Below, piece by piece: positions 9,008 through 17,366 of a stretch of DNA of 64,000 nt. Under the pieces are notes generated by a model. The model worked only from the letters and a program-made list of their open reading frames with translations. It had not been told where the DNA came from and made no database searches. Location of the stretch: the NCBI RefSeq assembly GCF_000506985.1, contig NZ_KI650979.1, positions 744,001-808,000 of the forward strand. The letters run 5' to 3'. The DNA comes from Advenella kashmirensis W13003 (GTDB taxonomy: Bacteria > Pseudomonadota > Gammaproteobacteria > Burkholderiales > Burkholderiaceae_B). Position numbers and translations under genes: made by a program. Every line of letters starts with the position of its first letter. Position 1 is the stretch's first letter.

Positions 9008-10174
9008 TTAATAAGACTTCGGCAACCCCAGCACCTTCTCCGCAATAAAACACAAAATCAGCTGCGGCGATACCGGCGCAATACGAGGCAGCATGGCTTC
9101 ACGCATATAGCGTTCAACATGATATTCCTTCGCATAGCCCATGCCCCCATGTGTCAGTACCGCCGTCTCGCAGGCATGAAACCCCGCCTCAGAAGCAAAG
9201 AATTTGGCCGCATTTGCCTCTGCAGCGCAGTTATGATCGTTGTCATACAGCCAGGCAGCTTTTTGATAAAGCAATGTCGCGGCCTCCAGCTCAACCCATC
9301 TTTCAGCAAGCGGATGCTGAATCCCCTGATTCATGCCGATCGGTCGATTGAATACAACTCGGTCAGCAGCATACTTTGCTGCCTTGCGTAACGCAGCTTT
9401 GCCCAGACCCGTTGCTTCTGCTGCAAGCAGGATTCTTTCCGGATTCATGCCATGCAGAATATACTGAAAGCCCTTTCCTTCTTCGCCGATCCTGTCTTCT
9501 ACCGGAATCTCCAACCCGTCTATGAACAACTCATTGGAGTCGACCGCCTTGCGTCCCAGTTTTTGTATTTCCCGTACATCAATTTTCGAACGATCAAGAT
9601 CGGTATAAAAAAGACTCAAGCCGTGCGTCGAAGAGGTCACCTGGTCTACAGGTGTTGTGCGCGCGAGCAACAAAATCTTGTGCGCCACCTGCGCCGTTGA
9701 AATCCAGATTTTCTGGCCGTTGACCACATAGCGATCTCCTTTGCGCTGTGCCGTAGTCTTCAGTTTCAATGTATTCAGACCCGTGTTGGGTTCAGTAACG
9801 CCAAAGCACGCTTTGGTTTCCCCATTGATGATTGGAGGCAGCCATCGCTGCTTTTGCTCATCTGACCCGAATACCACCACCGGATGCAAACCGAATACAT
9901 TCATGTGAACGGCAGACGCCCCGGAGAGCCCGGCCCCTGTGCCCGAGATGGTTTCCATCATCAGAGCAGCTTCGGCAATGCCTAAACCCGCGCCACCATA
10001 CGCTTCTGGCATGGCGATGCCGAGCCATCCTGCCTTGGCAATGGCTGCATAAAAGTCGTCCGGGAACCCTCCGTTGTTGTCTTTCGTGAGCCAGTAATCG
10101 TCGTTGAATGGCGCGCACAATTCTTCAATAGCCGATTGAATCGCAGCCTGGTCTTCTGTCAATGAAAAATCCAT
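9008..10174 (-). CDS. Acyl-CoA dehydrogenase family protein
   Basis: FAD-dependent oxidation of an acyl-CoA to a 2-enoyl-CoA is expected; 388 residues, with the FAD motif CFGVTEPNTG at about 123-132. The catalytic glutamate of medium-chain enzymes (YEGT position) is missing, replaced by IAPVSP. However, Glu246 in MNPERILL sits where isovaleryl-CoA and long-chain dehydrogenases carry theirs, so the enzyme should be active. It lies 25 bases after the CaiB CoA-transferase gene on the same strand and probably oxidises the thioester that transferase makes. It is a close relative of the enzyme at 50945. Confidence 0.92.
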   Translation of the reverse strand: MDFSLTEDQAAIQSAIEELCAPFNDDYWLTKDNNGGFPDDFYAAIAKAGWLGIAMPEAYGGAGLGIAEAALMMETISGTGAGLSGASAVHMNVFGLHPVVVFGSDEQKQRWLPPIINGETKACFGVTEPNTGLNTLKLKTTAQRKGDRYVVNGQKIWISTAQVAHKILLLARTTPVDQVTSSTHGLSLFYTDLDRSKIDVREIQKLGRKAVDSNELFIDGLEIPVEDRIGEEGKGFQYILHGMNPERILLAAEATGLGKAALRKAAKYAADRVVFNRPIGMNQGIQHPLAERWVELEAATLLYQKAAWLYDNDHNCAAEANAAKFFASEAGFHACETAVLTHGGMGYAKEYHVERYMREAMLPRIAPVSPQLILCFIAEKVLGLPKSY

Positions 10175-10199
10175 ATTACATCCGTCATTTAATCAATTA

Positions 10200-11438
10200 T
10201 TACGTAGAAGCGGCAAGACGATCCGTGGACACCGGTTGGCTCACGGCGCAACCCACAGAGCCCTTCTGTCTGAGCTGCGCAATATCTGTCTCGGAATACC
10301 CCAGGCTGGCCAGAATATCATCGGTATGCTCGCCATGCGCAGGCGGCGCAGATCGTATGGCATTACGTTCACCATTGAATCGCAAGGGTTGACTGATCAC
10401 GTTCAAGGCACTGTCGGTCCCGCTTTGCCATGTCTGAACCATGCCGCTTTCAAGCGTATGCGGATGATTAAGCATTTCTCCCACACCCTGAATCGATGCG
10501 CAGGGAATACCAGTACGCGATAATTGAGAAATCCAGTCATCCCGCGTACGCTGCAGCAATATCGCCTGTACCGCTGCAACCACCTCGCTGCGGTTTTCAA
10601 CGCGGCACGCGTTGGTCTTAAAGGCCGGCATGTCGGCAAGCTCACGTGCACCGGTCTCGCGACAAAATGTCTGCCACAAAGCGTCATTCGCGATCCCCAG
10701 CAGAATCGGCTTATCACGCGTCTCGAATGCCTGATACGGACACAGGGATTCATGGGCAGACCCCCAGCGTCGTGGCTCCGTTTTGCGCTCCCAGTAGCTT
10801 TGCGACATATAGCCCAGAAAGCCGACGGCAGTATCGAACAGCGACGCTTCAATAAGTGCGCCCTTGCCCGTGTGGCCATGCTGCACGACTGCGCCCAGAA
10901 TGCCGATAGCCGCATGCATGCCGGTTGCCTGATCCACGGGAGAAAACGGGCTGCGCGCCGGCATACCGTCCTGTTCGCCGGTTGTTGCCATCATTCCGCT
11001 GAAGGCCTGCAGAATCACATCGTATCCTTTCGCCTGTTTCAGCGGTCCGACACTGCCAAACCCCGTGATGCTGCAATAAATGATGTCCGGTTTGATTTTT
11101 TGTGCAGATTCATAGTCGATGCCCAGGCGGGCCGTGACGCCTGGCGCAAAACTCTCCACTACGACATCTGCACGCTGAATCAGTTGCCGCGCAATCACCT
11201 GTCCTTCCGGGGATTTGAGATCCAGCGCGATACTGCGCTTGTTGCGGTTCGCGCTCAGAAACACGGTGCCCGTTCCCTCATGAAAGGGCGGCCAGCTGCG
11301 GGTATCGTCGCCGCCGCCCACCGTCTCGACCTTGATGACCTCTGCGCCCATATCGGCGAGGTACTGCGTACACAAAGGTCCGGCAAGCACCTTGGAAAAA
11401 TCGACGATTTGAAGATGCTCCAGCATTTTCGTTTGCAC
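10200..11438 (-). CDS. CaiB/BaiF family (type III) CoA-transferase
   Basis: Type III CoA-transferases move CoA from a donor such as succinyl-CoA to a carboxylic acid through an aspartyl-CoA intermediate. The nucleophile is the Asp of PVDQATGM, residue 169 with the start used here, the same number as in formyl-CoA transferase. Start: the first ATG (11450) overlaps its own GGAGG ribosome site. That site serves GTG at 11438 at good spacing; ATG at 11426 is the other option. It is operonic with the acyl-CoA dehydrogenase and divergent from the enoyl-CoA hydratase gene. It probably supplies the CoA ester for this cluster. Confidence 0.92.
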   Translation of the reverse strand: MQTKMLEHLQIVDFSKVLAGPLCTQYLADMGAEVIKVETVGGGDDTRSWPPFHEGTGTVFLSANRNKRSIALDLKSPEGQVIARQLIQRADVVVESFAPGVTARLGIDYESAQKIKPDIIYCSITGFGSVGPLKQAKGYDVILQAFSGMMATTGEQDGMPARSPFSPVDQATGMHAAIGILGAVVQHGHTGKGALIEASLFDTAVGFLGYMSQSYWERKTEPRRWGSAHESLCPYQAFETRDKPILLGIANDALWQTFCRETGARELADMPAFKTNACRVENRSEVVAAVQAILLQRTRDDWISQLSRTGIPCASIQGVGEMLNHPHTLESGMVQTWQSGTDSALNVISQPLRFNGERNAIRSAPPAHGEHTDDILASLGYSETDIAQLRQKGSVGCAVSQPVSTDRLAAST

Positions 11439-11479
11439 CACTTCCTCCATTTAAATGGGACAACTTTATTTAAAATTCT

Positions 11480-11492
11480 AATGGTCTAACCG
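11480..11492. promoter_or_regulatory. Candidate FadR-type GntR operator (shared motif)
   Basis: AATGGTCTAACCG contains the inverted GGT-CTA-ACC and matches the FadR-subfamily pattern TNGTNNNACNA at all but the last base. It lies between the divergent CoA-transferase and enoyl-CoA hydratase genes. The same AATGGTC-AAC core recurs at 15893-15904, next to the FadR-type regulator gene. Confidence 0.45.
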
Positions 11493-11595
11493 TTGACTAA
11501 TTCAATATTATTATCTATTCTTTATCGTGTCAATCAACACAATTTGCCACTCCCGTAAACTTTACACCCCGATCTGCTATCGGTAAGGAATAGAC

Positions 11596-12372
11596 GTGTC
11601 CATCGATTTTCAGCTGGAAGACAATGGCATCGCCACGATCACGATCAATCGCCCTGAACGCCGGAATGCGCTTGACCAGGCCCACTACGATCTGCTTTCG
11701 CAAGCCTGGAAACGCGTTCGGGATGACCCGGCCATCCGCGTTGCCATCGTGACGGGCGCAGGTGATCAGGCCTTTTGCGCCGGCGCCGATATCAAAAGTT
11801 TTCTCACAACGGCCCCGCCGCTATCTGCACTGTTAAACACCCAGCAGGGCGAACTGCTGAATCGCGGGCTGGAGGTCTGGAAGCCCATTGTCGCGGCCGT
11901 CAATGGTTACTGCCTGGGCGGCGGCATGACATTGCTGCTTGCCACCGACCTGAGAGTGTGCACAACGCAGGCGCGCTTTGGCCTGTCGGAAGTGCAGCGT
12001 GGCGCTTTTCCGGCGAATGGCGGCACACAACGCATCAGCCAGCAGTTGCCGCACGCCATCGCCATGGAAATGCTGCTTATCGGAGATCAGTTCGACGCAA
12101 ATACTGCCGAACGCTGGGGCCTGGTCAATAAAGTTGTGGAGCAGGACGCCCTTATGCAATGCGCGCGTGACTACGCCTTGCGTCTTGCCGCCAACGCACC
12201 GCTGGCCGTTCAGGCAGCAAAAGAGCTGGCAGTCCGCAGTCGTGACGCCGATTTGGCCACAGGGCTGCGGATGGAACAGCTGTTTCTCAGAATTTTGCAG
12301 GAATCAGTTGATATCAAGGAAGGAGCCGACGCCTTTAAAGAGCGGCGCCCCCCGGTGTTCCGGGGCCAATAA
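11596..12372 (+). CDS. Enoyl-CoA hydratase/isomerase family protein
   Basis: A 258-residue crotonase-fold enzyme. Both glutamates needed for water addition in true hydratases are present: Glu132 in LSEVQRG and Glu158 in AMEMLL. The oxyanion-hole segments CAGADIKSF and CLGGGM are also seen. It should hydrate a 2-enoyl-CoA in the cytoplasm. Translation starts at GTG 11596 after a TAAGGA ribosome site; no ATG is better placed. It heads a plus-strand operon with the CitE-like lyase (23 bases downstream) and a Bug receptor. Confidence 0.93.
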   Translation: MSIDFQLEDNGIATITINRPERRNALDQAHYDLLSQAWKRVRDDPAIRVAIVTGAGDQAFCAGADIKSFLTTAPPLSALLNTQQGELLNRGLEVWKPIVAAVNGYCLGGGMTLLLATDLRVCTTQARFGLSEVQRGAFPANGGTQRISQQLPHAIAMEMLLIGDQFDANTAERWGLVNKVVEQDALMQCARDYALRLAANAPLAVQAAKELAVRSRDADLATGLRMEQLFLRILQESVDIKEGADAFKERRPPVFRGQ

Positions 12373-12395
12373 CACTACCTTAAGGAGTAGCCACA

Positions 12396-13268
12396 ATGAC
12401 ATTCCGATCATTACTTTTCGTTCCTGGCGACAGCGAACGAAAGATGGTCAAGGCAGAGACATCAGGAGCCGATGCGCTGGTCCTTGATCTTGAAGACGCA
12501 GTTGAAGTCTCGCGCCTGCCCGTTGCGCGGCAAATGGTGCATGATTACCTGAAGCAGCGGCAGGATCGTCGCCAGAAACTATGGGTGCGCATCAATCCCC
12601 TGGACACCGCACTGGCACTTGATGATCTGGCCGCCGTGGTCAAGGCCGCGCCCGACGGAATCCTGCTACCGAAGGGCTCCAGCGCGCAGGAGATCGTGCG
12701 ACTGGGCTTTTTTCTGGATGCACTGGAGGCCCGCGACGGTGTAGAAAAAGGTGCCATTGCCATCATGCCGGTCGCTACCGAAACCCCGTCCGCGCTGTTT
12801 TCCCTGGGCGGATACAAGGATTGCAGCCCGCGGCTGCACGCATTGACCTGGGGCGCAGAAGATCTGGCCGCCGCCATCGGCGCCAGTACCAACCGGGTGG
12901 AAAACGGCGAATATGAGTTTACTTACCAGCTCGCACGATCACTGTGTCTGCTGGGCGCGCACGCGGCCGGTGTACCGGCCATCGATACGGTCTGGTCCAA
13001 TTTCCGGGATAAAGAGGGCCTGGAAAAAGATGCCATCCGTGCCCGCAAGGCCGGATTCAGCGGAAAAATAGCCATTCATCCGGATCAGATCGCCATCATC
13101 AATCAGGCATTTACCCCCGATGCAGCCGAACTGAACTATGCAAAAGCGGTTGTAGAGGCATTTGAAAAGGCCGACGGCGCCGGTACCGTACAGCTGGAAG
13201 GCCAAATGCTCGATCGTCCTCATCTGAAACAGGCCATGCAGATACTTGCACGCATGGAGCAAGCCTGA
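12396..13268 (+). CDS. HpcH/HpaI-CitE family CoA-ester lyase
   Basis: A 290-residue lyase of the citrate-lyase-beta type, which cleaves acyl-CoA substrates such as citramalyl-CoA or malyl-CoA with Mg2+. Conserved residues are visible: DLEDAV at 31-36, Arg65, the Mg2+ ligand Glu129 in TETP and Asp156 in WGAEDL. It follows the enoyl-CoA hydratase by 23 bases. With the CoA-transferase and MaoC hydratase of this region the content equals the itaconate route (transferase, hydratase, citramalyl-CoA lyase). That would yield acetyl-CoA and pyruvate, but the exact substrate is inferred. Confidence 0.9.
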   Translation: MTFRSLLFVPGDSERKMVKAETSGADALVLDLEDAVEVSRLPVARQMVHDYLKQRQDRRQKLWVRINPLDTALALDDLAAVVKAAPDGILLPKGSSAQEIVRLGFFLDALEARDGVEKGAIAIMPVATETPSALFSLGGYKDCSPRLHALTWGAEDLAAAIGASTNRVENGEYEFTYQLARSLCLLGAHAAGVPAIDTVWSNFRDKEGLEKDAIRARKAGFSGKIAIHPDQIAIINQAFTPDAAELNYAKAVVEAFEKADGAGTVQLEGQMLDRPHLKQAMQILARMEQA

Positions 13269-13331
13269 AAACCAATGCAGTCAACGTACCAGCCCTGACC
13301 AGGGTTGCATAATGAAAGACAGGAGACAAAG

Positions 13332-14309
13332 ATGAACACCATCATCCAAAAAACGTTGCTTGTAACATGCCTGAGCGCGGTGGCGGGAAGCCAATCGGCC
13401 TGGGCCCAGGACACTTACCCCCAAAAGGAAATCCGTTTTATCACTGCCTTCAGCGCCGGCAGCGCCAGTGACATTGTCGCGCGCCTGCTGGCCGAACGAT
13501 TACAGAAGAATCTGGGGCAAACGGTCATCGTTGAAAACAAGCCTGGCGCCTCAGGACAGATCGCCGCTGATTATGTGAAAAATGCCAAACCCGATGGCTA
13601 CACCATCATGCTGGCAACCAATACCACGCATTCTGCCAATCCGTACCTGTTCAAGTCGCTGCGATATGATCCCGTGAAGGACTTTACCCCGCTGGCACAA
13701 ATCTGCAATTTCCCGTTTGTCCTGGCCGTCAGTGGTACGCTACCCATATCCAGCGTACAGGAACTGATCGATCACAAGAAAAAGGATGGCGCAGCGCTCA
13801 GTTACGCGTATGGAAACAGTACGGGCCAGATTGCCGCCGCGGCATTTGACAAAGCAGTTGGAATAAATGCGACTGCCGTACCCTATAAGAGCTCGCCACA
13901 AGCCATGACCGACATCATCGGGGGACGGGCCTCGTTCATGTTTGCCGATCTGGCATCGGCCGGTGCCTATATCGAATCAGGAAAATTGAAAATCCTGGGC
14001 GTCACCACCAAGAAGCGGTCGGTACTCGCGCCCAAGCTTCCAACGATTGCCGAAACAATCAATCAGCCCACGTTTGACCTGGCTGCCTGGGTAGGCATCT
14101 TTGGCCCCGCCGACATGCCCAAGCCTATCGTAAAGCGCCTGAGCGACGAACTGGTCAAAATCACCTCGTCTGACGATATGCAGCAGCGCCTGATAAAAAT
14201 GGGTGCCGAGCCGACAGCCGCACCGGCAGAAAAATTCGGCCCGTTCGTTGTAGATCAATTGAAAGTCTGGGGAGAAAAAGTCAAAGAGGCGGGAATCGAG
14301 CCACAATAA
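13332..14309 (+). CDS. Bug/TctC family periplasmic solute-binding protein
   Basis: 325 residues with a signal peptide ending near SAWA-QD and the sequence DTYPQKEIRFITAFSAG, in which the usual VVPF strand is replaced by FITAFS. ATG 13332 has AGGAGAC upstream; an in-frame ATG 27 bases earlier has none. It is the third gene of the hydratase-lyase operon, so its ligand is probably the acid this operon degrades. A strong hairpin follows the stop codon. Confidence 0.93.
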   Translation: MNTIIQKTLLVTCLSAVAGSQSAWAQDTYPQKEIRFITAFSAGSASDIVARLLAERLQKNLGQTVIVENKPGASGQIAADYVKNAKPDGYTIMLATNTTHSANPYLFKSLRYDPVKDFTPLAQICNFPFVLAVSGTLPISSVQELIDHKKKDGAALSYAYGNSTGQIAAAAFDKAVGINATAVPYKSSPQAMTDIIGGRASFMFADLASAGAYIESGKLKILGVTTKKRSVLAPKLPTIAETINQPTFDLAAWVGIFGPADMPKPIVKRLSDELVKITSSDDMQQRLIKMGAEPTAAPAEKFGPFVVDQLKVWGEKVKEAGIEPQ

Positions 14310-14311
14310 AT

Positions 14312-14347
14312 GAACCGGATAGTGGACACCTGGCCACTATCCGGTTC
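14312..14347. terminator. Hairpin between convergent genes
   Basis: A perfect 14-bp inverted repeat, GAACCGGATAGTGG and its complement, with an 8-base loop. It begins two bases after the Bug stop codon and lies between convergent transcripts. There is only a short TT after the stem on the plus strand, so it may act as a bidirectional barrier or protect the mRNA end. Confidence 0.65.
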
Positions 14348-14364
14348 TTACATAAGCGCCGGCG

Positions 14365-14392
14365 GGGTTACAAAACCCCGTTCGCCGTTTTT
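14365..14392 (+). terminator. Second hairpin with T-run
   Basis: The stem GGGGTT / AACCCC with a short ACAA-type loop is followed by TCGCCGTTTTT. It lies 18 bases after the first hairpin and gives the plus-strand operon a more conventional terminator before the convergent MaoC gene. Confidence 0.5.
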
Positions 14393-14398
14393 GGAGGG

Positions 14399-14863
14399 TC
14401 AGTTCACCTTGTGGGGAGCTCTGAGCATCAGCGCAGATCGTTTGCACACCGCAACCAGCTCATTGCGTTGATTGAAACCACGATGTTCGAATACAACGAT
14501 GCCGTTGTCCGGACGCGAACGACTGTCTCTCAAAGAGACAACTTCAGATTCCACGTGAATGGTATCGCCATGAAAAACAGGTCGCGGAAAGCGCACCTCG
14601 TCCCAGCCCAAATTGCCCACCGTTGTCCCCAGCGTTGTTTCGCCAACCGAAATACCGACCACCAGTCCCAGGGTAAACGCACTGTTGACCAGACGCTGAC
14701 CAAATTCGGTATGCTCCCGGCAATATTCCTCATCCAGATGCAAGGCTGCAGGATTGTGCGTGAGCGCAGTAAAAAATACATTATCCGCTTCCGTTACCGT
14801 GCGCCGGATCGGGTGGGAAAAGATCTGATTCAATTCAAACTGTTCAAAATACAAACCGGCCAT
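14399..14863 (-). CDS. MaoC family (R)-type dehydratase/hydratase
   Basis: A 154-residue single hot-dog protein of the MaoC family. Members hydrate enoyl-CoA esters such as mesaconyl-CoA or itaconyl-CoA. The region around residues 25-45 ([24 protein letters not shown]) carries the Asp/His typical of the R-hydratase site, and the [10 protein letters not shown] segment is standard for the family. It follows the BKACE gene by 31 bases in a two-gene minus-strand operon divergent from a FadR-type regulator. With the CaiB and CitE genes nearby it resembles itaconyl-CoA hydratase, but this is an inference from context. Confidence 0.88.
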   Translation of the reverse strand: MAGLYFEQFELNQIFSHPIRRTVTEADNVFFTALTHNPAALHLDEEYCREHTEFGQRLVNSAFTLGLVVGISVGETTLGTTVGNLGWDEVRFPRPVFHGDTIHVESEVVSLRDSRSRPDNGIVVFEHRGFNQRNELVAVCKRSALMLRAPHKVN

Positions 14864-14894
14864 GCCTCATCCCCTTGTTGAATGGCAAAGATAC

Positions 14895-15827
14895 TCAGAA
14901 CGCAACATTGTCTTTCCCCTTGGTCTGAAGCATCGCCCGCGCTTCTTCAGGAGTCGCGATTTCCAGCGACAACTCTTCCAGAATGGTTCGTATTTTGGTC
15001 ACCTGCTCCGCATTCGAACGCGCCATTTGCCCTTTGCCCAGGTACAGACTGTCCTCCAGTCCGACCCGGACGTTCCCGCCCAGTAACGCACTCATCGTCA
15101 CAAAAGGCATCTGATGCTTTCCTGCTGCGAGAACGGACAGGTAATAATCGTCGCCAAAGAGTTTGTCGGCAATGGCGCGCATATGCAGCAGGTTCTCCTG
15201 ATGGGCACCGATTCCACCCAGAATGCCGAAGATGCATTGCAGGAAAAAGGGCGGCTTGATCAGACCGCGATCTGCAAAATGCGCCACATTATATAAATGC
15301 CCAACGTCATAGCACTCGAATTCGAAACGGGTCCCCAGCGCGGACAACTGGCCCACGCCCTGTTCGATCTGCGCGAACGTATTGGACAAAATAAAATCTT
15401 TGGTCATCTCCAGATAAGGCGCTTCCCAATCATATTTGAAGGCATCGATTTTCGCGCCTGCGCCGGAAATATTGAAATTGAATGACCCCATATTCATGGA
15501 AGCGACTTCCGGTTCCGCCCACACTGCCGGCGCCAGGCGCTCCTCCAGCGTCATGCCCAGGCCGCCTCCGGTTGTAATGTTGATGATGGCGTCAGTCTGC
15601 TCTTTGATCACAGGCAGAAACTGGGCGAACAGTTTGGGATCCTGTTTCGGCTGACCGGTTGCCGGATCGCGCGCATGCAAATGGACCATCGCGGCGCCCG
15701 CCTGCACGGCTTCGATAGCGCCCTGCGCGATTTCATCCGGTGTAACCGGCAAGTATTGCGACATCGACGGGGTATGAATCGACCCCGTGACTGCACACGT
15801 AATAATGACTTTTTTGGACTGTCTCAT
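14895..15827 (-). CDS. BKACE (beta-keto acid cleavage enzyme, DUF849)
   Basis: A 310-residue zinc enzyme of the 3-keto-5-aminohexanoate cleavage family. BKACE proteins condense a beta-keto acid with acetyl-CoA to give acetoacetate and a new acyl-CoA. The family zinc motif HLHARD is at 49-54, the ITCAVTGS start at 9-16 and the TTGGG loop near 85. The keto-acid specificity is known to vary widely within the family. It is the first gene of the BKACE-MaoC operon and is divergent from the GntR/FadR gene across 136 bases, which hold a candidate operator. Confidence 0.93.
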   Translation of the reverse strand: MRQSKKVIITCAVTGSIHTPSMSQYLPVTPDEIAQGAIEAVQAGAAMVHLHARDPATGQPKQDPKLFAQFLPVIKEQTDAIINITTGGGLGMTLEERLAPAVWAEPEVASMNMGSFNFNISGAGAKIDAFKYDWEAPYLEMTKDFILSNTFAQIEQGVGQLSALGTRFEFECYDVGHLYNVAHFADRGLIKPPFFLQCIFGILGGIGAHQENLLHMRAIADKLFGDDYYLSVLAAGKHQMPFVTMSALLGGNVRVGLEDSLYLGKGQMARSNAEQVTKIRTILEELSLEIATPEEARAMLQTKGKDNVAF

Positions 15828-15892
15828 GTCTGCTCCGATTGAAGGTGGAGAAAAGATTATGTTTATTGCACAAGCATAATGTCTTTCTTTTC

Positions 15893-15905
15893 AATGGTCA
15901 AACAA
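15893..15905. promoter_or_regulatory. Candidate FadR-type GntR operator
   Basis: The 11-mer TGGTCAAACAA (15895-15905) matches the FadR-subfamily operator pattern TNGTNNNACNA exactly. With the two bases before it, it shares AATGGTC-AAC with the site at 11480. It sits between the BKACE operon and the regulator gene at 15964, a location suited to both autoregulation and control of BKACE-MaoC. Confidence 0.5.
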
Positions 15906-15963
15906 TTAATTTTTCAACTTTTGGTGATAAAATCGGAGCCGTATTATTAAACTGGACAAGAAA

Positions 15964-16734
15964 ATGAGTCGTTCCCCCTCTGCCTCCACCCCCAGACTAT
16001 CGCTGATCGATGTACCCAAATCCTGCGATATTCTGGCTTCCATGTTGCGCGAGCAGATCCTGGATGGAACAATCCCGGATGGCTCCATGCTGCCTGCAGA
16101 ACGCGAGCTGGTTGAACAAACCGGGCTGAGCCGCGGTTCGGTCCGCGAGGGCCTGCGCATTTTGGAAGCAGAAGGATTCATCAAAACCAGATCGGGGCGT
16201 TATGGCGGCTCCATGGCCACCCGCCCGACCGGGGCGATGGTATCGGAACAAATCAATGTCTTTGCCCGAATCAGCGGCATTCCATTGACTTCGATTGTCG
16301 AAGCGCGCGTCGCGCTGGAGCCCATGCTGGCCAGGCTCGCAGCCGTCAATCGCACCGACGAAGATCTGGCACAACTCGAAGCCATTTCAAAGCGGATTGT
16401 CGCCGCCAGTAACGACGTCCCCACGTATCTCCAGGAAAATGTCAATTGGCATTGCGCGCTGGCTCAGGCGAGTCACAACGAGTTGCTTCACACCTTCACC
16501 GTCTCCATTGCTCAGCTTATTCGCGAAGCAACCTCAATCAAAAACATGGCGCCGCTGGAGATCAGGATGATTGTCATCCAGGCCCACGACAAAATACTTC
16601 AGGCCATCGCAGACAAGGACCCGGAAGCCGCCGAAAGACGCATGTTGCGGCACGTGCAGGCCTACGCCGAGCATGTTAAGCAGCTCATGAAAAAAAGCAG
16701 CGCAACAACCGGCAAAAGCAAAAAATCAGCTTGA
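15964..16734 (+). CDS. GntR family regulator, FadR/FCD subfamily
   Basis: 256 residues: an N-terminal winged helix (about 20-90, with LREQILDGTIPDGSMLPAERELVEQTGLSRG arranged as in FadR-type proteins) and an all-helical FCD effector domain from about 100 to 230. FCD domains usually bind a carboxylic acid or acyl-CoA and often a metal. It is divergent from BKACE-MaoC. Because a related operator-like sequence also lies between the CoA-transferase and hydratase genes, it is the probable regulator of the entire 9.0-15.8 kb cluster. Confidence 0.92.
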   Translation: MSRSPSASTPRLSLIDVPKSCDILASMLREQILDGTIPDGSMLPAERELVEQTGLSRGSVREGLRILEAEGFIKTRSGRYGGSMATRPTGAMVSEQINVFARISGIPLTSIVEARVALEPMLARLAAVNRTDEDLAQLEAISKRIVAASNDVPTYLQENVNWHCALAQASHNELLHTFTVSIAQLIREATSIKNMAPLEIRMIVIQAHDKILQAIADKDPEAAERRMLRHVQAYAEHVKQLMKKSSATTGKSKKSA

Positions 16735-16798
16735 CCTGACTGCGCGGCGCAGAACCGGTTACCGCTACCAACCGACAAAACAACCATCCCTCAACGTT

Positions 16799-17038
16799 CT
16801 AGCAACGACCTTTCTTTGCCTGTCCGGGCGGACAGAAGTGGCCACGGCGATGTGACCGATGCTTTTTGTATTCCCGATGATGGCTGCGATGTCTGTAGTG
16901 ACTATGACGGTCATATTTTCGTTCGTATTTAGGCCCGCTGTATCTATATCCATCGCGATACCCCGAATGACGGTCATGCACAACGCAACCGGTCAAAAAT
17001 ACCGTTAAAAGACCAATAATCACAATCAACTTTTTCAT
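16799..17038 (-). CDS. Small His/Arg/Tyr-rich lipoprotein
   Basis: A predicted 79-residue lipoprotein. A short hydrophobic signal ends in the lipobox LTGC, making Cys18 the lipidated residue. The mature part is dominated by His, Arg, Tyr and Lys and ends in CPPGQAKKGRC, an ending seen in other small proteobacterial envelope proteins. GGGAGG stands just upstream of two adjacent ATGs; the second (17038) has the better spacing. Function is unknown; the basic, histidine-rich chain could bind metal or anionic envelope polymers. It stands alone between two catabolic clusters. Confidence 0.75.
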   Translation of the reverse strand: MKKLIVIIGLLTVFLTGCVVHDRHSGYRDGYRYSGPKYERKYDRHSHYRHRSHHREYKKHRSHRRGHFCPPGQAKKGRC

Positions 17039-17366
17039 CATTCCTCCCAACATAATTAACTTTGGCGATATTTTAGTGACGATGGGCCGTTTTTGTATTG
17101 CGCAGTTGTAAGCCAAATTTCAGTTTGGTACACAATATACGACGATGCGATCTTCAAACACCCGTTTCACTGTGCGGAAAGCTTGAAATCCGGCGTTGAC
17201 GCAATTTGCAGGCCACTCGTACACTGGCCCGTCCTGGCTTCCGGAGCTGTTTGTCATCCGCGCAGCGGTAACGTTACCAAGTAAAAACACCGCTCCACCC
17301 CGATGGCACCAACACGGCGCCAATAAAAGTATCAAAGAACCAATACCCAATAAAAGGGGGAGACTC
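17039..17366. other. Intergenic region between divergent genes
   Basis: 328 bases with no credible gene. It must carry the promoters of the lipoprotein (minus) and of the Bug receptor (plus). The only ordered elements I see are a small inverted repeat CCAAA-N6-TTTGG at 17113-17128 and the perfect palindrome at 17267-17278. Confidence 0.6.
17267..17278. promoter_or_regulatory. Perfect 12-bp palindrome, possible operator
   Basis: GGTAACGTTACC is a perfect palindrome with a central CG step, of the kind used by LacI-family repressors. It is 88 bases upstream of the Bug receptor start at 17367. No LacI-type gene is in the window, so the binding protein is unknown. Confidence 0.35.

Noticed and set aside
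10524-11489. Plus-strand frame of 321 codons opposite the CoA-transferase
   Set aside because: Antisense shadow of a gene with a clear family and catalytic Asp; the peptide has no domain character.
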